Under the pieces are notes generated by a model that saw only the letters and a list, made by a program, of their open reading frames with translations, did no database searches and had not been told where the DNA came from. From JACVRW01 sp034664085 (GTDB lineage: Bacteria; Actinomycetota; Thermoleophilia; Solirubrobacterales; Thermoleophilaceae), in the NCBI GenBank assembly GCA_034664085.1, contig JAXDII010000080.1, positions 1 through 64,000 on the forward strand: 64,000 bases of DNA, given 5' to 3'. Shown one piece after another: positions 52,713 through 60,772 of this stretch. The first letter of the stretch is position 1. Every line of letters begins with the position of its first letter. A program made the position numbers and the translations under genes.

Positions 52713-55087
52713 CCGGCTTCGCGCTCCAGGCGCGCGTTCCCGTGGCGCTGCCGCGGGGCGCGCCCGGGCGGCTGCGGGGGCGACTCGCGGTCCGGCGCGG
52801 GCGGCACCGGCAGCGTCACGGGCGAATCGACCGCCAGCGTGAACGGGTCGCCGTGGTGGCGCAGGTCGAGCGGCTCGCCGCTGTGGAGCTCGTACCGGGC
52901 GCTCTCGTGCTCGACATCCACCACGACGCGGCGGCCGCGGAAGCAGAGCCGGAACACGAGCCGGCTGATGTCGTCCGGCAGGCGCGGCGCGAACGTCACC
53001 TTCCCGCCGTGGTCGCGCATGCCGCCGAGCCCGGCCACGCACGCGATCCAGGCGCCGGCCAGGGACGCGACGTGCAGGCCGTCGCGCGTGTTCTGATGGA
53101 GGTTGTCGAGATCCACCAGCGCCGCCTCGGCGAGGTAGTCGTAGGCCAGCTCGATGCAGCCCACCTCGGCGGCCATCACCGCCTGGGTGCACGCGGCCAG
53201 CGACGAGTCGCGCACGGTGCGGCGCTCGTAGTAGTCGAAGTTGCGCGCCTTCTCCTCGGCGGTGAACGCGTCGCCGCGCAGGTGCATGGCGAGCACGAGG
53301 TCGGGCTGCTTGACGACCTGCTTGCGGTAGAGCTGGAAGTAGGGGAAATAGAGCAGCAGCGGGTAGCGGTCGCCGGTGCGCTCGAAGTCCCATTCCTCGT
53401 GGTGGGTGAAGTCCTCGGACTGCGGGTGGACGCCGAGCTGCTCGTCGTAGGGAAGCCGGATCGCGTGCGCGGCCCTGCGCCAGGCCGCTGCCTCGGCGTC
53501 CTCGACGCCCAGCTCGCGCGCGCGGTCGGGATGGCGGTCCACGGCGTCGGCGGCGCCGAGCAGGTTCCGCTGGGCCATCAGGTTCGTGTAGACGTTGTTG
53601 TCGGACACGGCGCTGTACTCGTCCGGCCCGGTGACGCCGTCGATGCGGAAGCCGTCGGTCCGGTCGTGGTGCCCGAGCGAGTGCCACAGCCGGGCGGTCT
53701 CCACGAGCAGCTCGATGCCGGCCTCGTGCTCGAACTCGGTGTCCTCGGTGACGTCCACGTAGCGGATCACGGCGTCGGCCACGTCGGCGGAGACGTGGAA
53801 GGCCGCCGTGCCCGCCGGCCAGTACGCCGAGCACTCCTCGCCGGCGATCGTGCGCCAGGGCATCGCCGCGCCCTCGAGGTCGAGCGTGCGGGCGCGCTCG
53901 AGCGCCAGCGGCAGGATCGAGTGGCGCCAGTGCAGGGCCGCCGCCGCGGCCTGCGGCACCGCGTAGGTCAGCAGCGGCAGCACGAAGGTCTCCGTGTCCC
54001 AGAAGGCGTGCCCGTCGTAGCCAGGACCGGTGAGGCCCTTGGCCGGGATCGCCCGGCGCTCGGCGCGCGCCCCGGCCTGGAGCGTGTGGAAGAGGCCGAA
54101 GCGCACCGCCTGCTGGATCTCGAGGTCTCCCTCCAGCTCCACGTCGGCGCGGTGCCAGAAGTCGTCGAGTGCCTCGCGCTGCCCGGCCAGCAGCCCGTCC
54201 CAGCCGGTGTGGCGGGCCTCGACCAGCGCCGCCTCGACCTGGTCGCGCACCGCCGGCAGCGAGCGCTGGCCCGACCAGCCGTAGGCGAGGAACTTGACCA
54301 TCCGGAGCTTCGTGCCGACCTTCAGGTCGCTCACGATCGTCACGCGCCCGAGGTCGTCCTCCACCTCGGCCTGGGTGCCGGTGCCCTCCGGGCGCTCGAT
54401 CACGTGGTCCATGGCGGCGCCCACCTGCAGCCCGCTCAGGCGCGTGCGGTGCACGAGCGTGACGCGGTCGCCGTGGACGCCCTTGAACTCGTTGGCCAGC
54501 GGCGCGCGCATCGCGGCGGCGGCGCGCGGGTCTGCGGACACCGGCTCGGGCTGGGCCTCGTTGGCCACCAGCTCCGACTGCACGACGATGCGGGCGCCCT
54601 CCCCGAGCGGCTCCACCTCCCAGAGGATCGCCGCCACGGACCGCTGCACGAGTGACACCAGGCGCACGGAGCGCACCCGCACCGCCTGTCCCGCCGGCGA
54701 GCGCCACTCGGCCTGGCGCTCCAGCGTGCCGGCGCGCATGTCGAGCACGCGGACGTGCGAGAGCAGCTCGCCGTAGCGCACGTCGAACGGCTCGTCGTCG
54801 ACCAGCAGCCGGATCAGCTTGCCGTTGGTCACGTTCACGACCGTCTGGCCGTCCTCCGGGAAGCCGTAGCCGGCCTCGGCGTACGGGAGCGGCCGCGTCT
54901 CGTACACGCCGTTCAGGTAGGTGCCCGGCATGCCGTGCGGCTCGCCCTCGTCGAGCGTCCCGCGCAGGCCGATGTGCCCGTTCGAGAGCGCGAACACCGA
55001 CTCCCGCTGAGCCAGCAGCTCGAGATCCAGCTCGCTCTCGCGGATCTCCCACGGGTGCAGCTCGTCGGAGGGGCGGTGGACGGCCAC
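52709..55087 (-). CDS. Glycoside hydrolase family 65 (disaccharide phosphorylase type)
   Basis: 792 residues from GTG 55087. Four GH65 regions are visible: the N-terminal beta-sandwich (LFALSNGHIGLRG-type opening, here FALSNGHIGLRGTLDEGEPHGMPGTYL starts near residue 32), a helical linker, the catalytic (alpha/alpha)6 barrel with FWDTETFVLPLL and the catalytic acid in GVTGPDEYS, and a C-terminal jelly roll. KQPDLVLAMHLRGD and NFDYYERRTVRDSSL line the active site. Adjacent beta-phosphoglucomutase argues for a phosphorylase that releases beta-glucose 1-phosphate from maltose, trehalose or kojibiose. The exact disaccharide is open. Confidence 0.86.
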   Translation of the reverse strand: MAVHRPSDELHPWEIRESELDLELLAQRESVFALSNGHIGLRGTLDEGEPHGMPGTYLNGVYETRPLPYAEAGYGFPEDGQTVVNVTNGKLIRLLVDDEPFDVRYGELLSHVRVLDMRAGTLERQAEWRSPAGQAVRVRSVRLVSLVQRSVAAILWEVEPLGEGARIVVQSELVANEAQPEPVSADPRAAAAMRAPLANEFKGVHGDRVTLVHRTRLSGLQVGAAMDHVIERPEGTGTQAEVEDDLGRVTIVSDLKVGTKLRMVKFLAYGWSGQRSLPAVRDQVEAALVEARHTGWDGLLAGQREALDDFWHRADVELEGDLEIQQAVRFGLFHTLQAGARAERRAIPAKGLTGPGYDGHAFWDTETFVLPLLTYAVPQAAAAALHWRHSILPLALERARTLDLEGAAMPWRTIAGEECSAYWPAGTAAFHVSADVADAVIRYVDVTEDTEFEHEAGIELLVETARLWHSLGHHDRTDGFRIDGVTGPDEYSAVSDNNVYTNLMAQRNLLGAADAVDRHPDRARELGVEDAEAAAWRRAAHAIRLPYDEQLGVHPQSEDFTHHEEWDFERTGDRYPLLLYFPYFQLYRKQVVKQPDLVLAMHLRGDAFTAEEKARNFDYYERRTVRDSSLAACTQAVMAAEVGCIELAYDYLAEAALVDLDNLHQNTRDGLHVASLAGAWIACVAGLGGMRDHGGKVTFAPRLPDDISRLVFRLCFRGRRVVVDVEHESARYELHSGEPLDLRHHGDPFTLAVDSPVTLPVPPAPDRESPPQPPGRAPRQRHGNARLEREAG

Positions 55088-55824
55088 TAGTCCTCGAGCA
55101 GCTCGCTCAGGTCCGTGACGACGACGTCGGCGCCGTGCTCGCGCAGGGCCTCGGCCTGGCCGACGCGGTCGACGCCCACCACGTAGCCGAAGTTGCCGGC
55201 ACGCCCGGCCTCGACGCCGGCCAGCGCGTCCTCGAAGACGGCCGCCTGGCTCGGCTCGACGCCAAGCGCACGCGCGCCGGCGAGGAACGTGTCCGGCGCC
55301 GGCTTGCCCTTCAGGTGCTCGCGCTCGGCGACCTGGCCGTCGATCACGGTGTCGAACAGATCCTCGATGCCCGCCGCCCGCAGCACGTCACGGGCGTTGC
55401 TGCTCGAGGAGACGACCGCCCGGGGCAGTCCCGCGTCGCGCGCGGCCTTGGCGTAGCGCACGGAGCCCTCGTAGGGCTGGACGCCGTTCTCCGCGATGAG
55501 GCGCTGGACGATCTCGTTCTTGCGGTTCCCGAGGCCGGCGACCGTCTCGCGGTCAGGCGGGTCGTCGGGCGAGCCCTCGGGCAGCTCGATGCCGCGCGAG
55601 GCCAGGAACGAGCGCACGCCGTCCCGGCGCGGCTTGCCGTCGACGTGCTGGTCGTAGTCGCGCGGGGTGAACTCGCGAAACGGCTCGCCACCCGTTTCCG
55701 CGCGCCGGCGCAGGAAGTCGTCGAACATCTGCTTCCAGGCCGCCGCGTGCACCTTTGCCGTCTGAGTGAGCACTCCATCCAGGTCGAATAGGCCGGCGCG
55801 GATCCCTTCTGGGAGGCCCAGCAT
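55087..55824 (-). CDS. pgmB: Beta-phosphoglucomutase-type HAD phosphatase/mutase
   Basis: 245 residues from ATG 55824. HAD motif I is LFDLDGVLTQTAKVH, motif II SSSSNARDVL, motif III KGKPAPDTF and motif IV FEDALAGVEAGRAG. The long cap domain with DYDQHVDGKPRRDGVRSFL is characteristic of beta-phosphoglucomutases paired with GH65 enzymes. It converts beta-glucose 1-phosphate to glucose 6-phosphate. The SDR and GH65 genes overlap it by one base on either side. Confidence 0.88.
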   Translation of the reverse strand: MLGLPEGIRAGLFDLDGVLTQTAKVHAAAWKQMFDDFLRRRAETGGEPFREFTPRDYDQHVDGKPRRDGVRSFLASRGIELPEGSPDDPPDRETVAGLGNRKNEIVQRLIAENGVQPYEGSVRYAKAARDAGLPRAVVSSSSNARDVLRAAGIEDLFDTVIDGQVAEREHLKGKPAPDTFLAGARALGVEPSQAAVFEDALAGVEAGRAGNFGYVVGVDRVGQAEALREHGADVVVTDLSELLED

Positions 55825-56570
55825 CAGATGCTCTGGAGGAGCCCGCCGTCCACCGGCAGCGCCACGCCCGTGATGTAGCTGGCCCGGGCAGAGCAGAGGA
55901 ACGCGCCGGCGGCCGCGATCTCCTCCACGCTGCCGAGCCGGCCGGCGGGCACGTTCTCGCGTGCGGCGGCCGCGGCGACGTCGAGCGAACCGTGCAGCTC
56001 GGCGAGCCGGTCCGTGGCGATGCTGCCGGGCAGCAGCGTGTTGAGCGTGATCCCGTCGCCGGCGAGGCGCCGCGCCAGCAGCGTGAAGGCGGCCAGCAGC
56101 GCGCTGCGGTGGGCGGTCGACAGCAGCAGGGCCGGGATCGGCTCGCGCACGGCGGTCGACGACACGTTGAGGATGCGCCCGAAGCCGCGCTCGCGCATGC
56201 CGGGCACGGCGCTCTCGATCAGCGCCATCGGCGCCAGCACGAGGTCGCGGTAGGCGTCCTCCCACTGGTCGCGGCTGAACTCGAGCGGCTCGCCGCCGGG
56301 CGGACCGCCCGTGTTGGTGACCAGGACGTCGAGTGGACCGAGGTCGCCCTCGACCCTGGCGATCAGGTCGGGCGCCGCGTCGAGGTCGGCGGAGTCGTGC
56401 ACGTACGCACGTGCGCCGATCTCGGCGGCGGCGGCCTCGATGCGCTCGGCGGAGCGGGAGCTGACCGCCACGGAGGCGCCCTCGGCGGCCAGCGCCTGGG
56501 CGATCCCGAAGCCGATCCCCCGCGATGCGCCAGTCACCAGCGCGACCCTGCCCTGGAGTCCCAGATCCAT
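55824..56570 (-). CDS. SDR-family protein lacking the usual Tyr-x-x-x-Lys
   Basis: 248 residues from ATG 56570. The cofactor motif is VALVTGASRGIGFGIA; NTGGPPGG follows strand 4; a conserved SS precedes AVREPIPALLLSTAHRSALLA. The catalytic Tyr-xxx-Lys of classical SDRs is replaced by Ser-Thr-Ala-His-Arg-Ser, as in a known divergent subfamily annotated as 3-oxoacyl-ACP reductase-like. It could still bind NAD(P)H and act on a substrate by other means. It heads the beta-phosphoglucomutase/GH65 operon (1-base overlaps), suggesting sugar-related chemistry. Confidence 0.78.
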   Translation of the reverse strand: MDLGLQGRVALVTGASRGIGFGIAQALAAEGASVAVSSRSAERIEAAAAEIGARAYVHDSADLDAAPDLIARVEGDLGPLDVLVTNTGGPPGGEPLEFSRDQWEDAYRDLVLAPMALIESAVPGMRERGFGRILNVSSTAVREPIPALLLSTAHRSALLAAFTLLARRLAGDGITLNTLLPGSIATDRLAELHGSLDVAAAAARENVPAGRLGSVEEIAAAGAFLCSARASYITGVALPVDGGLLQSI

Positions 56571-56595
56571 CGGGTACGGAGGGTAGTCTGCGCGC

Positions 56596-56820
56596 GTGCC
56601 TCTGCGCCTGCTCGCCCGTGCGGCGCCCTTCGTGCTCGGTGCGGTTGCGGCCGGCATCTGGCTGCAGCGCCGCCAGGCCCAGCCGCCCGCCCTGCGCGAG
56701 CGCACCGGAGAGGCGCCGCCGCCGGTGCCGCCCGAGGTCGCTCCGCGTCCCGTGCGCTTCCGGCGGCCGTCGATCGACATCGTCACGATCGTCGACGACC
56801 TGCTCCGCGTTTCGCGCTGA
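56596..56820 (+). CDS. Small membrane-anchored protein, unknown
   Basis: 74 residues from GTG 56596. A hydrophobic segment RAAPFVLGAVAAGIWLQ near the N-terminus is followed by a Pro-rich stretch (ERTGEAPPPVPPEVAPRP) and a polar end IDIVTIVDDLLRVSR. No family recognised. It is divergent from the SDR gene with 25 bases between starts. A single-pass membrane protein is the most likely topology. GC-rich third positions agree with coding. Confidence 0.55.
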   Translation: MPLRLLARAAPFVLGAVAAGIWLQRRQAQPPALRERTGEAPPPVPPEVAPRPVRFRRPSIDIVTIVDDLLRVSR

Positions 56821-56867
56821 CCGGGGCGTCCGACGGCCCGATCTGCTTGGATGCTCCCTTCGCAATC

Positions 56868-57004
56868 GTATTGCCGAGTCTCCGCCGTCCCGGCGGCGGA
56901 GAGCGGGGGACCCACCAGTGGCCGTAGGCCGCAGGGGCGAATCGCAGCCCAGCGCTGCGTAGCGCACTTTCCAGCGCGAGCCCGTCAGCTCACCCCGTAG
57001 GCAC
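56868..57004 (+). promoter_or_regulatory. Cyclic di-AMP riboswitch (ydaO-yuaA class)
   Basis: The leader of the muralytic gene contains, in order, a GCCGAGTC segment (56873-56880), a strong GC-rich stem (CCGCC/GGCGG), GGGGGACCCA (56905-56914), AGGGGCGAATC (56933-56943) and the highly conserved 3' half CCCGTCAGCTCACCCCG followed by TAGGC (56980-57002). This order and spacing fit the ydaO consensus. In actinobacteria this class is known to switch off cell-wall hydrolase genes when c-di-AMP is high. Boundaries are approximate. Confidence 0.9.
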
Positions 57005-57024
57005 CGGAAAGGGGAACGAAGACG

Positions 57025-57624
57025 TTGCAAACGACCGTCGATGCCGTGCGCCGTCCGCTGCTCGCGGGCGTGCTCGTGATGCTCGCGCTGCTGTGCGCGG
57101 CGGGCAACGCATCGGCGGACGGCGGCGCGATCGCCCCGCCGGCGGCGGAGGAGAAGAAGGACACCAGCGTCGTGGTGGTCAAACGCGGCGACCGCGGTGA
57201 CGCGGTGCGCAAGGTCCAGGCCGCGCTCGGCGTCGCCGCCGACGGCGTGTTCGGGGCGCAGACCGAGCGCGCGGTGAAGCGCTTCCAGACGCGCAAGGGG
57301 ATCACTGCGGACGGCATCGTCGGTCCCCAGACGCGCGACGCGCTCGGGCTGGAGCCGTTCGCTCGCGGATCCGTGCGGCGCAAGGCGACCGGCGTACGGC
57401 TGCCGCGCATGCTGCGCCTGATCGCGGAGTGCGAGTCGGGCGGCAATCCGCGCGCCGTGTCGCCGGGCGGGCAGTACCGCGGCAAGTACCAGTTCAGCGT
57501 CGACACATGGCGCAACCTCGGCGGCAAGGGCGATCCCGCCGCCGCGCCCGAGGCCGAGCAGGACCGCATCGCGCTGAAGCTGTACGAGCGGGCCGGCACC
57601 GCTCCCTGGCCCAGCTGCCCCTAG
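57025..57624 (+). CDS. Secreted peptidoglycan-binding protein with Rpf-like muralytic domain
   Basis: 199 residues from TTG 57025, preceded by AAAGGGGAACG. The signal peptide ends near GNASADG. A peptidoglycan-binding domain (about 50-112) has VKRGDRGDAVRKVQAALG and KRFQTRKGITADGIVGPQT. The C-terminal Rpf/transglycosylase-like domain (about 125-199) has LRLIAECESGGNPRAVSPGG, with Glu137 as the likely catalytic residue, GKYQFSVDTWRNLGG and a final Cys. It would cut peptidoglycan during growth or resuscitation, under control of the upstream c-di-AMP riboswitch. Confidence 0.9.
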   Translation: MQTTVDAVRRPLLAGVLVMLALLCAAGNASADGGAIAPPAAEEKKDTSVVVVKRGDRGDAVRKVQAALGVAADGVFGAQTERAVKRFQTRKGITADGIVGPQTRDALGLEPFARGSVRRKATGVRLPRMLRLIAECESGGNPRAVSPGGQYRGKYQFSVDTWRNLGGKGDPAAAPEAEQDRIALKLYERAGTAPWPSCP

Positions 57625-57633
57625 CCGCGGGCG

Positions 57634-58791
57634 TCAGGGCGCTGCAGGAGAGCGCGCGGGCGCGCTTCGTCTCATCGAGAGGATCCCCGCGAGCGTGACC
57701 GCGCACGCGGCGCCGAGCAGCGCGTAGGGGACCGCGTCGGAGGTGGCGTCCGCGATCGCGGCCCCGGCGGCGCCGCCGACCATGTGGCCGGAGGCCCAGG
57801 CCAGGTTGGAGATGGCGAAGGCGAGCGCCAGCTCGAGGCCCGCCTTCTCGGCGGCCTCCGAGACCAGCACCATGGACGGCGCCAGGAAGGTCCCCAGCAT
57901 CGCGAAGGACACCAGCACGGTGGCTCCGACGAGGACGACCGAGTCCGGCAGTGGGAGCAGCGCGGCCATGATGGCGGCACCGGCGAGCCCGAAGCGGATC
58001 GGCACGAGGCTGCCGCGGCGGTCGGAGAGCCTCCCGGCGAACGTGCTCAGGACGGCCTCCACCGCGGCGGTGATCAGGAACACCACTCCGATGGCGACGC
58101 CGCTGGCGCCGAGCTCGCCGAGGTGCAGCGGCGCCAGCACCTCGATCGCCCCGGCGAACAGGGCCGGGAGCGTGATCAGCCAGCACCCGAGCAGCAGGTC
58201 GCGGCGGCGCAGGGCGCGCAGCATCGCCCGCCCCCCTGAGCCGGGCTCGGGTGGCACCTCCGGAATCGGAAGGGCCGCCGCCGCCAGGCCCGCACAGACC
58301 AGCCCGACGGCCCCGAACACGACCTCGGGCGAGAGGACCGTTGCCGCGCCGCCCAGCACCGGTCCGAACAGGACGCCGACGATCGCCGCCGCCAGCCCTG
58401 AGCCGATCAGCTCCCCGCGCCGCTCGGGCGGTGCGGCGGAGACCAGCCACGCCATGCCGGCGGCCCAGGTGAAGCCGCCGCCCAGTCCCTGGACGAAGCG
58501 AGCGGCGTCCAGCAGCACGATGTGGTTGGCGAACCCGAATACCAGGCTGGCGCTGCCGATCAGCGCGAGGCCGAACAGCAGCGTGCGCTTCACGCCCCAG
58601 CGGGCAGCCAGCCACCCGGCGGGGAGGGCGCCGACGAACGTGCCGGCGGGGTAGGCCGCGGTGAGCAGGCCCGCCCCGGTCTTCGACAGGCCAAGTTCCT
58701 CGGTGTAGTGCGGCAGCAGCGGCGCTACGGCGGCGAAGAACATCATGTCCACCAGCACCACGCCTGCGACCAGCAGGAACAGGCGACGCAT
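57634..58791 (-). CDS. Major facilitator superfamily exporter
   Basis: 385 residues with about 12 hydrophobic helices. Motif A between helices 2 and 3 is GWLAARWGVKRTLLFG and the pseudo-repeat in the second half is AGRLSDRRGSLVPIRFG. The first helix has VDMMFFAAVAPLLPHY, typical of drug/proton antiporters. The substrate is unknown; efflux of a small hydrophobic compound is likely. It converges on the muralytic gene with a 9-base gap and is divergent from the peptidase gene (47 bases). Confidence 0.85.
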   Translation of the reverse strand: MRRLFLLVAGVVLVDMMFFAAVAPLLPHYTEELGLSKTGAGLLTAAYPAGTFVGALPAGWLAARWGVKRTLLFGLALIGSASLVFGFANHIVLLDAARFVQGLGGGFTWAAGMAWLVSAAPPERRGELIGSGLAAAIVGVLFGPVLGGAATVLSPEVVFGAVGLVCAGLAAAALPIPEVPPEPGSGGRAMLRALRRRDLLLGCWLITLPALFAGAIEVLAPLHLGELGASGVAIGVVFLITAAVEAVLSTFAGRLSDRRGSLVPIRFGLAGAAIMAALLPLPDSVVLVGATVLVSFAMLGTFLAPSMVLVSEAAEKAGLELALAFAISNLAWASGHMVGGAAGAAIADATSDAVPYALLGAACAVTLAGILSMRRSAPARSPAAP

Positions 58792-58838
58792 GTAAGCCGA
58801 CTCTACGCGTTGGGGCTTTCCGACAGAATGGCCCGTCC

Positions 58839-60158
58839 ATGCCGACCCTGCGCGACGAGCTCGAGGACTGGCTGCGCATCCCGTCCGTGTCCACCGGCGG
58901 CGGCGACGCGGCCGCGCTGGCGCGCGGGTGCGAGTGGGTGTGCGAGCGGATCGAGTCGGCGGGCGGCAGCGCGGAGACGGTGAGCGTCGGCGGCGGGCAT
59001 CCGATGGCCGTCGGTGAGCTGCGCAGCTCGCGGTCCGGCGCCCCGACGGTGCTCTCCTACGGCCACTACGACGTGCAGGCCGCGGGGCCGCTCGAGCTCT
59101 GGGACTCGCCGCCCTTCGAGCCGGCGGAGCGCGACGGGCGGCTGTACGCGCGCGGGGCCGCGGACGACAAGGGCAACTTCCTGCCGCTGCTGCACGTCGC
59201 CTGCGAGCTGGCCCGCGCCGGCGAGCTGCCGGTGAACGTGCGCTTCCTGGTGGAGGGCGAGGAGGAGGTCGGCAGCCGCGCCGTGCTCGAGCGCCTGCAG
59301 CAGGGCGAGGACCAGGCCGACTGCGCGATCATCTTCGACTCGCTGATGGCCGACGAGCGCACGCCTGCGATCAGCGTGGGGGCACGCGGACTGGCGCAGG
59401 CGTCGATCGAGGTGCGCACCGCGGCGCGCGACCTTCACTCGGGCCTGTACGGCGGCGCGGTGCTCAACGCCGCACACGTGCTGCTCGCGATGCTGCACGA
59501 GGTCACCCCCGACGCCGAGGGCCGCGTGCGGCCGGAGCTGAGCGCCGGCGTGACGCCGCCCGGCCCCGCGGAGCGCGAGTCGTGGGAGCGGCTGCCCCCG
59601 GGCGCACGCGCGATCGCCGAGGTGGGCGCCATCGAGGTGACCGCCGGCGCCGGCGACGAGTTCTACGAGCGCACGGGCGCCGCCACGGCCGTCGACGTGA
59701 ACATGGTCGAGGTGGGCGAGCCGCGCACGATCGTGCCCGCGGTGGCGCGCGGCCACGTCAGCGTCCGGCTCGCACCGGGCCAGCGGGCGGCGGAGATCGG
59801 TGCACAGCTGGAGCGGCTGCTGCGCTCGGCGGTGCCGCCGGGCGTGGAGGTCTCGATCACGCTCGAGCTGGCCGAGCCGGCGCTGTTCGACCCGGTCGAT
59901 CCGGCGCTCCAGCTCGCCGCGGGCGCGATGCAGCGGGCGACCGGCATGGCTCCGGCCTTCATGCGCCTGGGCGGCACCCTGCCGCTGCTTTCCGTGCTGG
60001 CCGAGCGCAGGATCACGCCGATCGTGAGCGGGTTCGCGCTCCCCGACGACGCCTTCCACGCGCCGAACGAGAGCTTCAGGCTCGAGAGCCTGCGCCTCGG
60101 CGAGGCCACCGCTCGCGAGCTCTACCGGGCACTGGCCGAGCTGCCGACGGCCGCCTAG
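58839..60158 (+). CDS. M20-family metallopeptidase
   Basis: 439 residues. Catalytic and metal residues: His and Asp in LSYGHYDVQ, Asp in ARGAADDKGN, the Glu pair in VEGEEEVGS, Asp in IIFDS and a late His in DDAFHAPNES. The lid/dimerisation domain lies at about 185-340. The type is closest to M20 dipeptidases (PepV/CNDP-like) that act on di- or tripeptides in the cytoplasm. Its TAG shares a CTAG with the convergent methyltransferase gene. Confidence 0.88.
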   Translation: MPTLRDELEDWLRIPSVSTGGGDAAALARGCEWVCERIESAGGSAETVSVGGGHPMAVGELRSSRSGAPTVLSYGHYDVQAAGPLELWDSPPFEPAERDGRLYARGAADDKGNFLPLLHVACELARAGELPVNVRFLVEGEEEVGSRAVLERLQQGEDQADCAIIFDSLMADERTPAISVGARGLAQASIEVRTAARDLHSGLYGGAVLNAAHVLLAMLHEVTPDAEGRVRPELSAGVTPPGPAERESWERLPPGARAIAEVGAIEVTAGAGDEFYERTGAATAVDVNMVEVGEPRTIVPAVARGHVSVRLAPGQRAAEIGAQLERLLRSAVPPGVEVSITLELAEPALFDPVDPALQLAAGAMQRATGMAPAFMRLGGTLPLLSVLAERRITPIVSGFALPDDAFHAPNESFRLESLRLGEATARELYRALAELPTAA

Positions 60159-60772
60159 CTGCGCAGCCGCAGCCGGTGGATCTGCACGCGCCCGCTGCGC
60201 GGGCTCCTGGTGCTCTTGAGGTGCCAGCCGGCCGGCACGGCCGCGAGGAAGCGCTCAGCGGGCTTGCGACTCGGGTCGGCGATCAGCACCTGGCCGGTCT
60301 CGTCCACAAGCTGCGGCAGCAGCTCGAGCAGCTGGTCGACGTTGCGCGGCTCGTAGAGCACGTCGGAGGCGATCACGAAGCGCCAGGGCCCGCGCTCGAC
60401 GATCGCCTGCGGCGCTCCCCACGCGACCTGTGCGGTCTCCAGCCGGACCTCGTTGAGCTCGGCGTTCGCGGCGGTCGCCCGCACGGCGTCCTGCGACCAG
60501 TCCGTCGCGAGCACGCGGCCGCCGGCGAGCGCCGCGGCGATGCTCGGCAGGCCCAGGCCACAGCCCAGCTCCAGCACGCTCGCTCCGCGCAGCGAGCGGC
60601 GCGCGACGTCATCCGCAAGGGCCACGGCGCTCGACCACAGCTCAGCCCAGTACGGCAGGAACTCCTCGTGCTCGAAGTCCTCCTCGCTCAGCAGTGACTC
60701 TGCGTCACGCGGCCGGTTCAGCGCCACCTCGCCCACGGGAAGGGCGACACGCTCCTCGACCGTCTCCGTCAC
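60155..60772 (-). CDS. Lysine-methyltransferase-like class I methyltransferase (METTL family)
   Basis: 205 residues from GTG 60772. It carries LPYWAELWSSAVALA, which is the entry helix of the methyltransferase-16 (METTL20/21/22-like) group, then VLELGCGLGLPSIAAAL (motif I), VLATDWSQDAVRATAANAELN and IASDVLYEPRNV (the D-x-x-Y motif of this group). Such enzymes methylate lysine in proteins. Target not known. It overlaps the PepF gene start-to-stop by 4 bases, so the two are probably one transcript. Confidence 0.8.
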   Translation of the reverse strand: MTETVEERVALPVGEVALNRPRDAESLLSEEDFEHEEFLPYWAELWSSAVALADDVARRSLRGASVLELGCGLGLPSIAAALAGGRVLATDWSQDAVRATAANAELNEVRLETAQVAWGAPQAIVERGPWRFVIASDVLYEPRNVDQLLELLPQLVDETGQVLIADPSRKPAERFLAAVPAGWHLKSTRSPRSGRVQIHRLRLRS

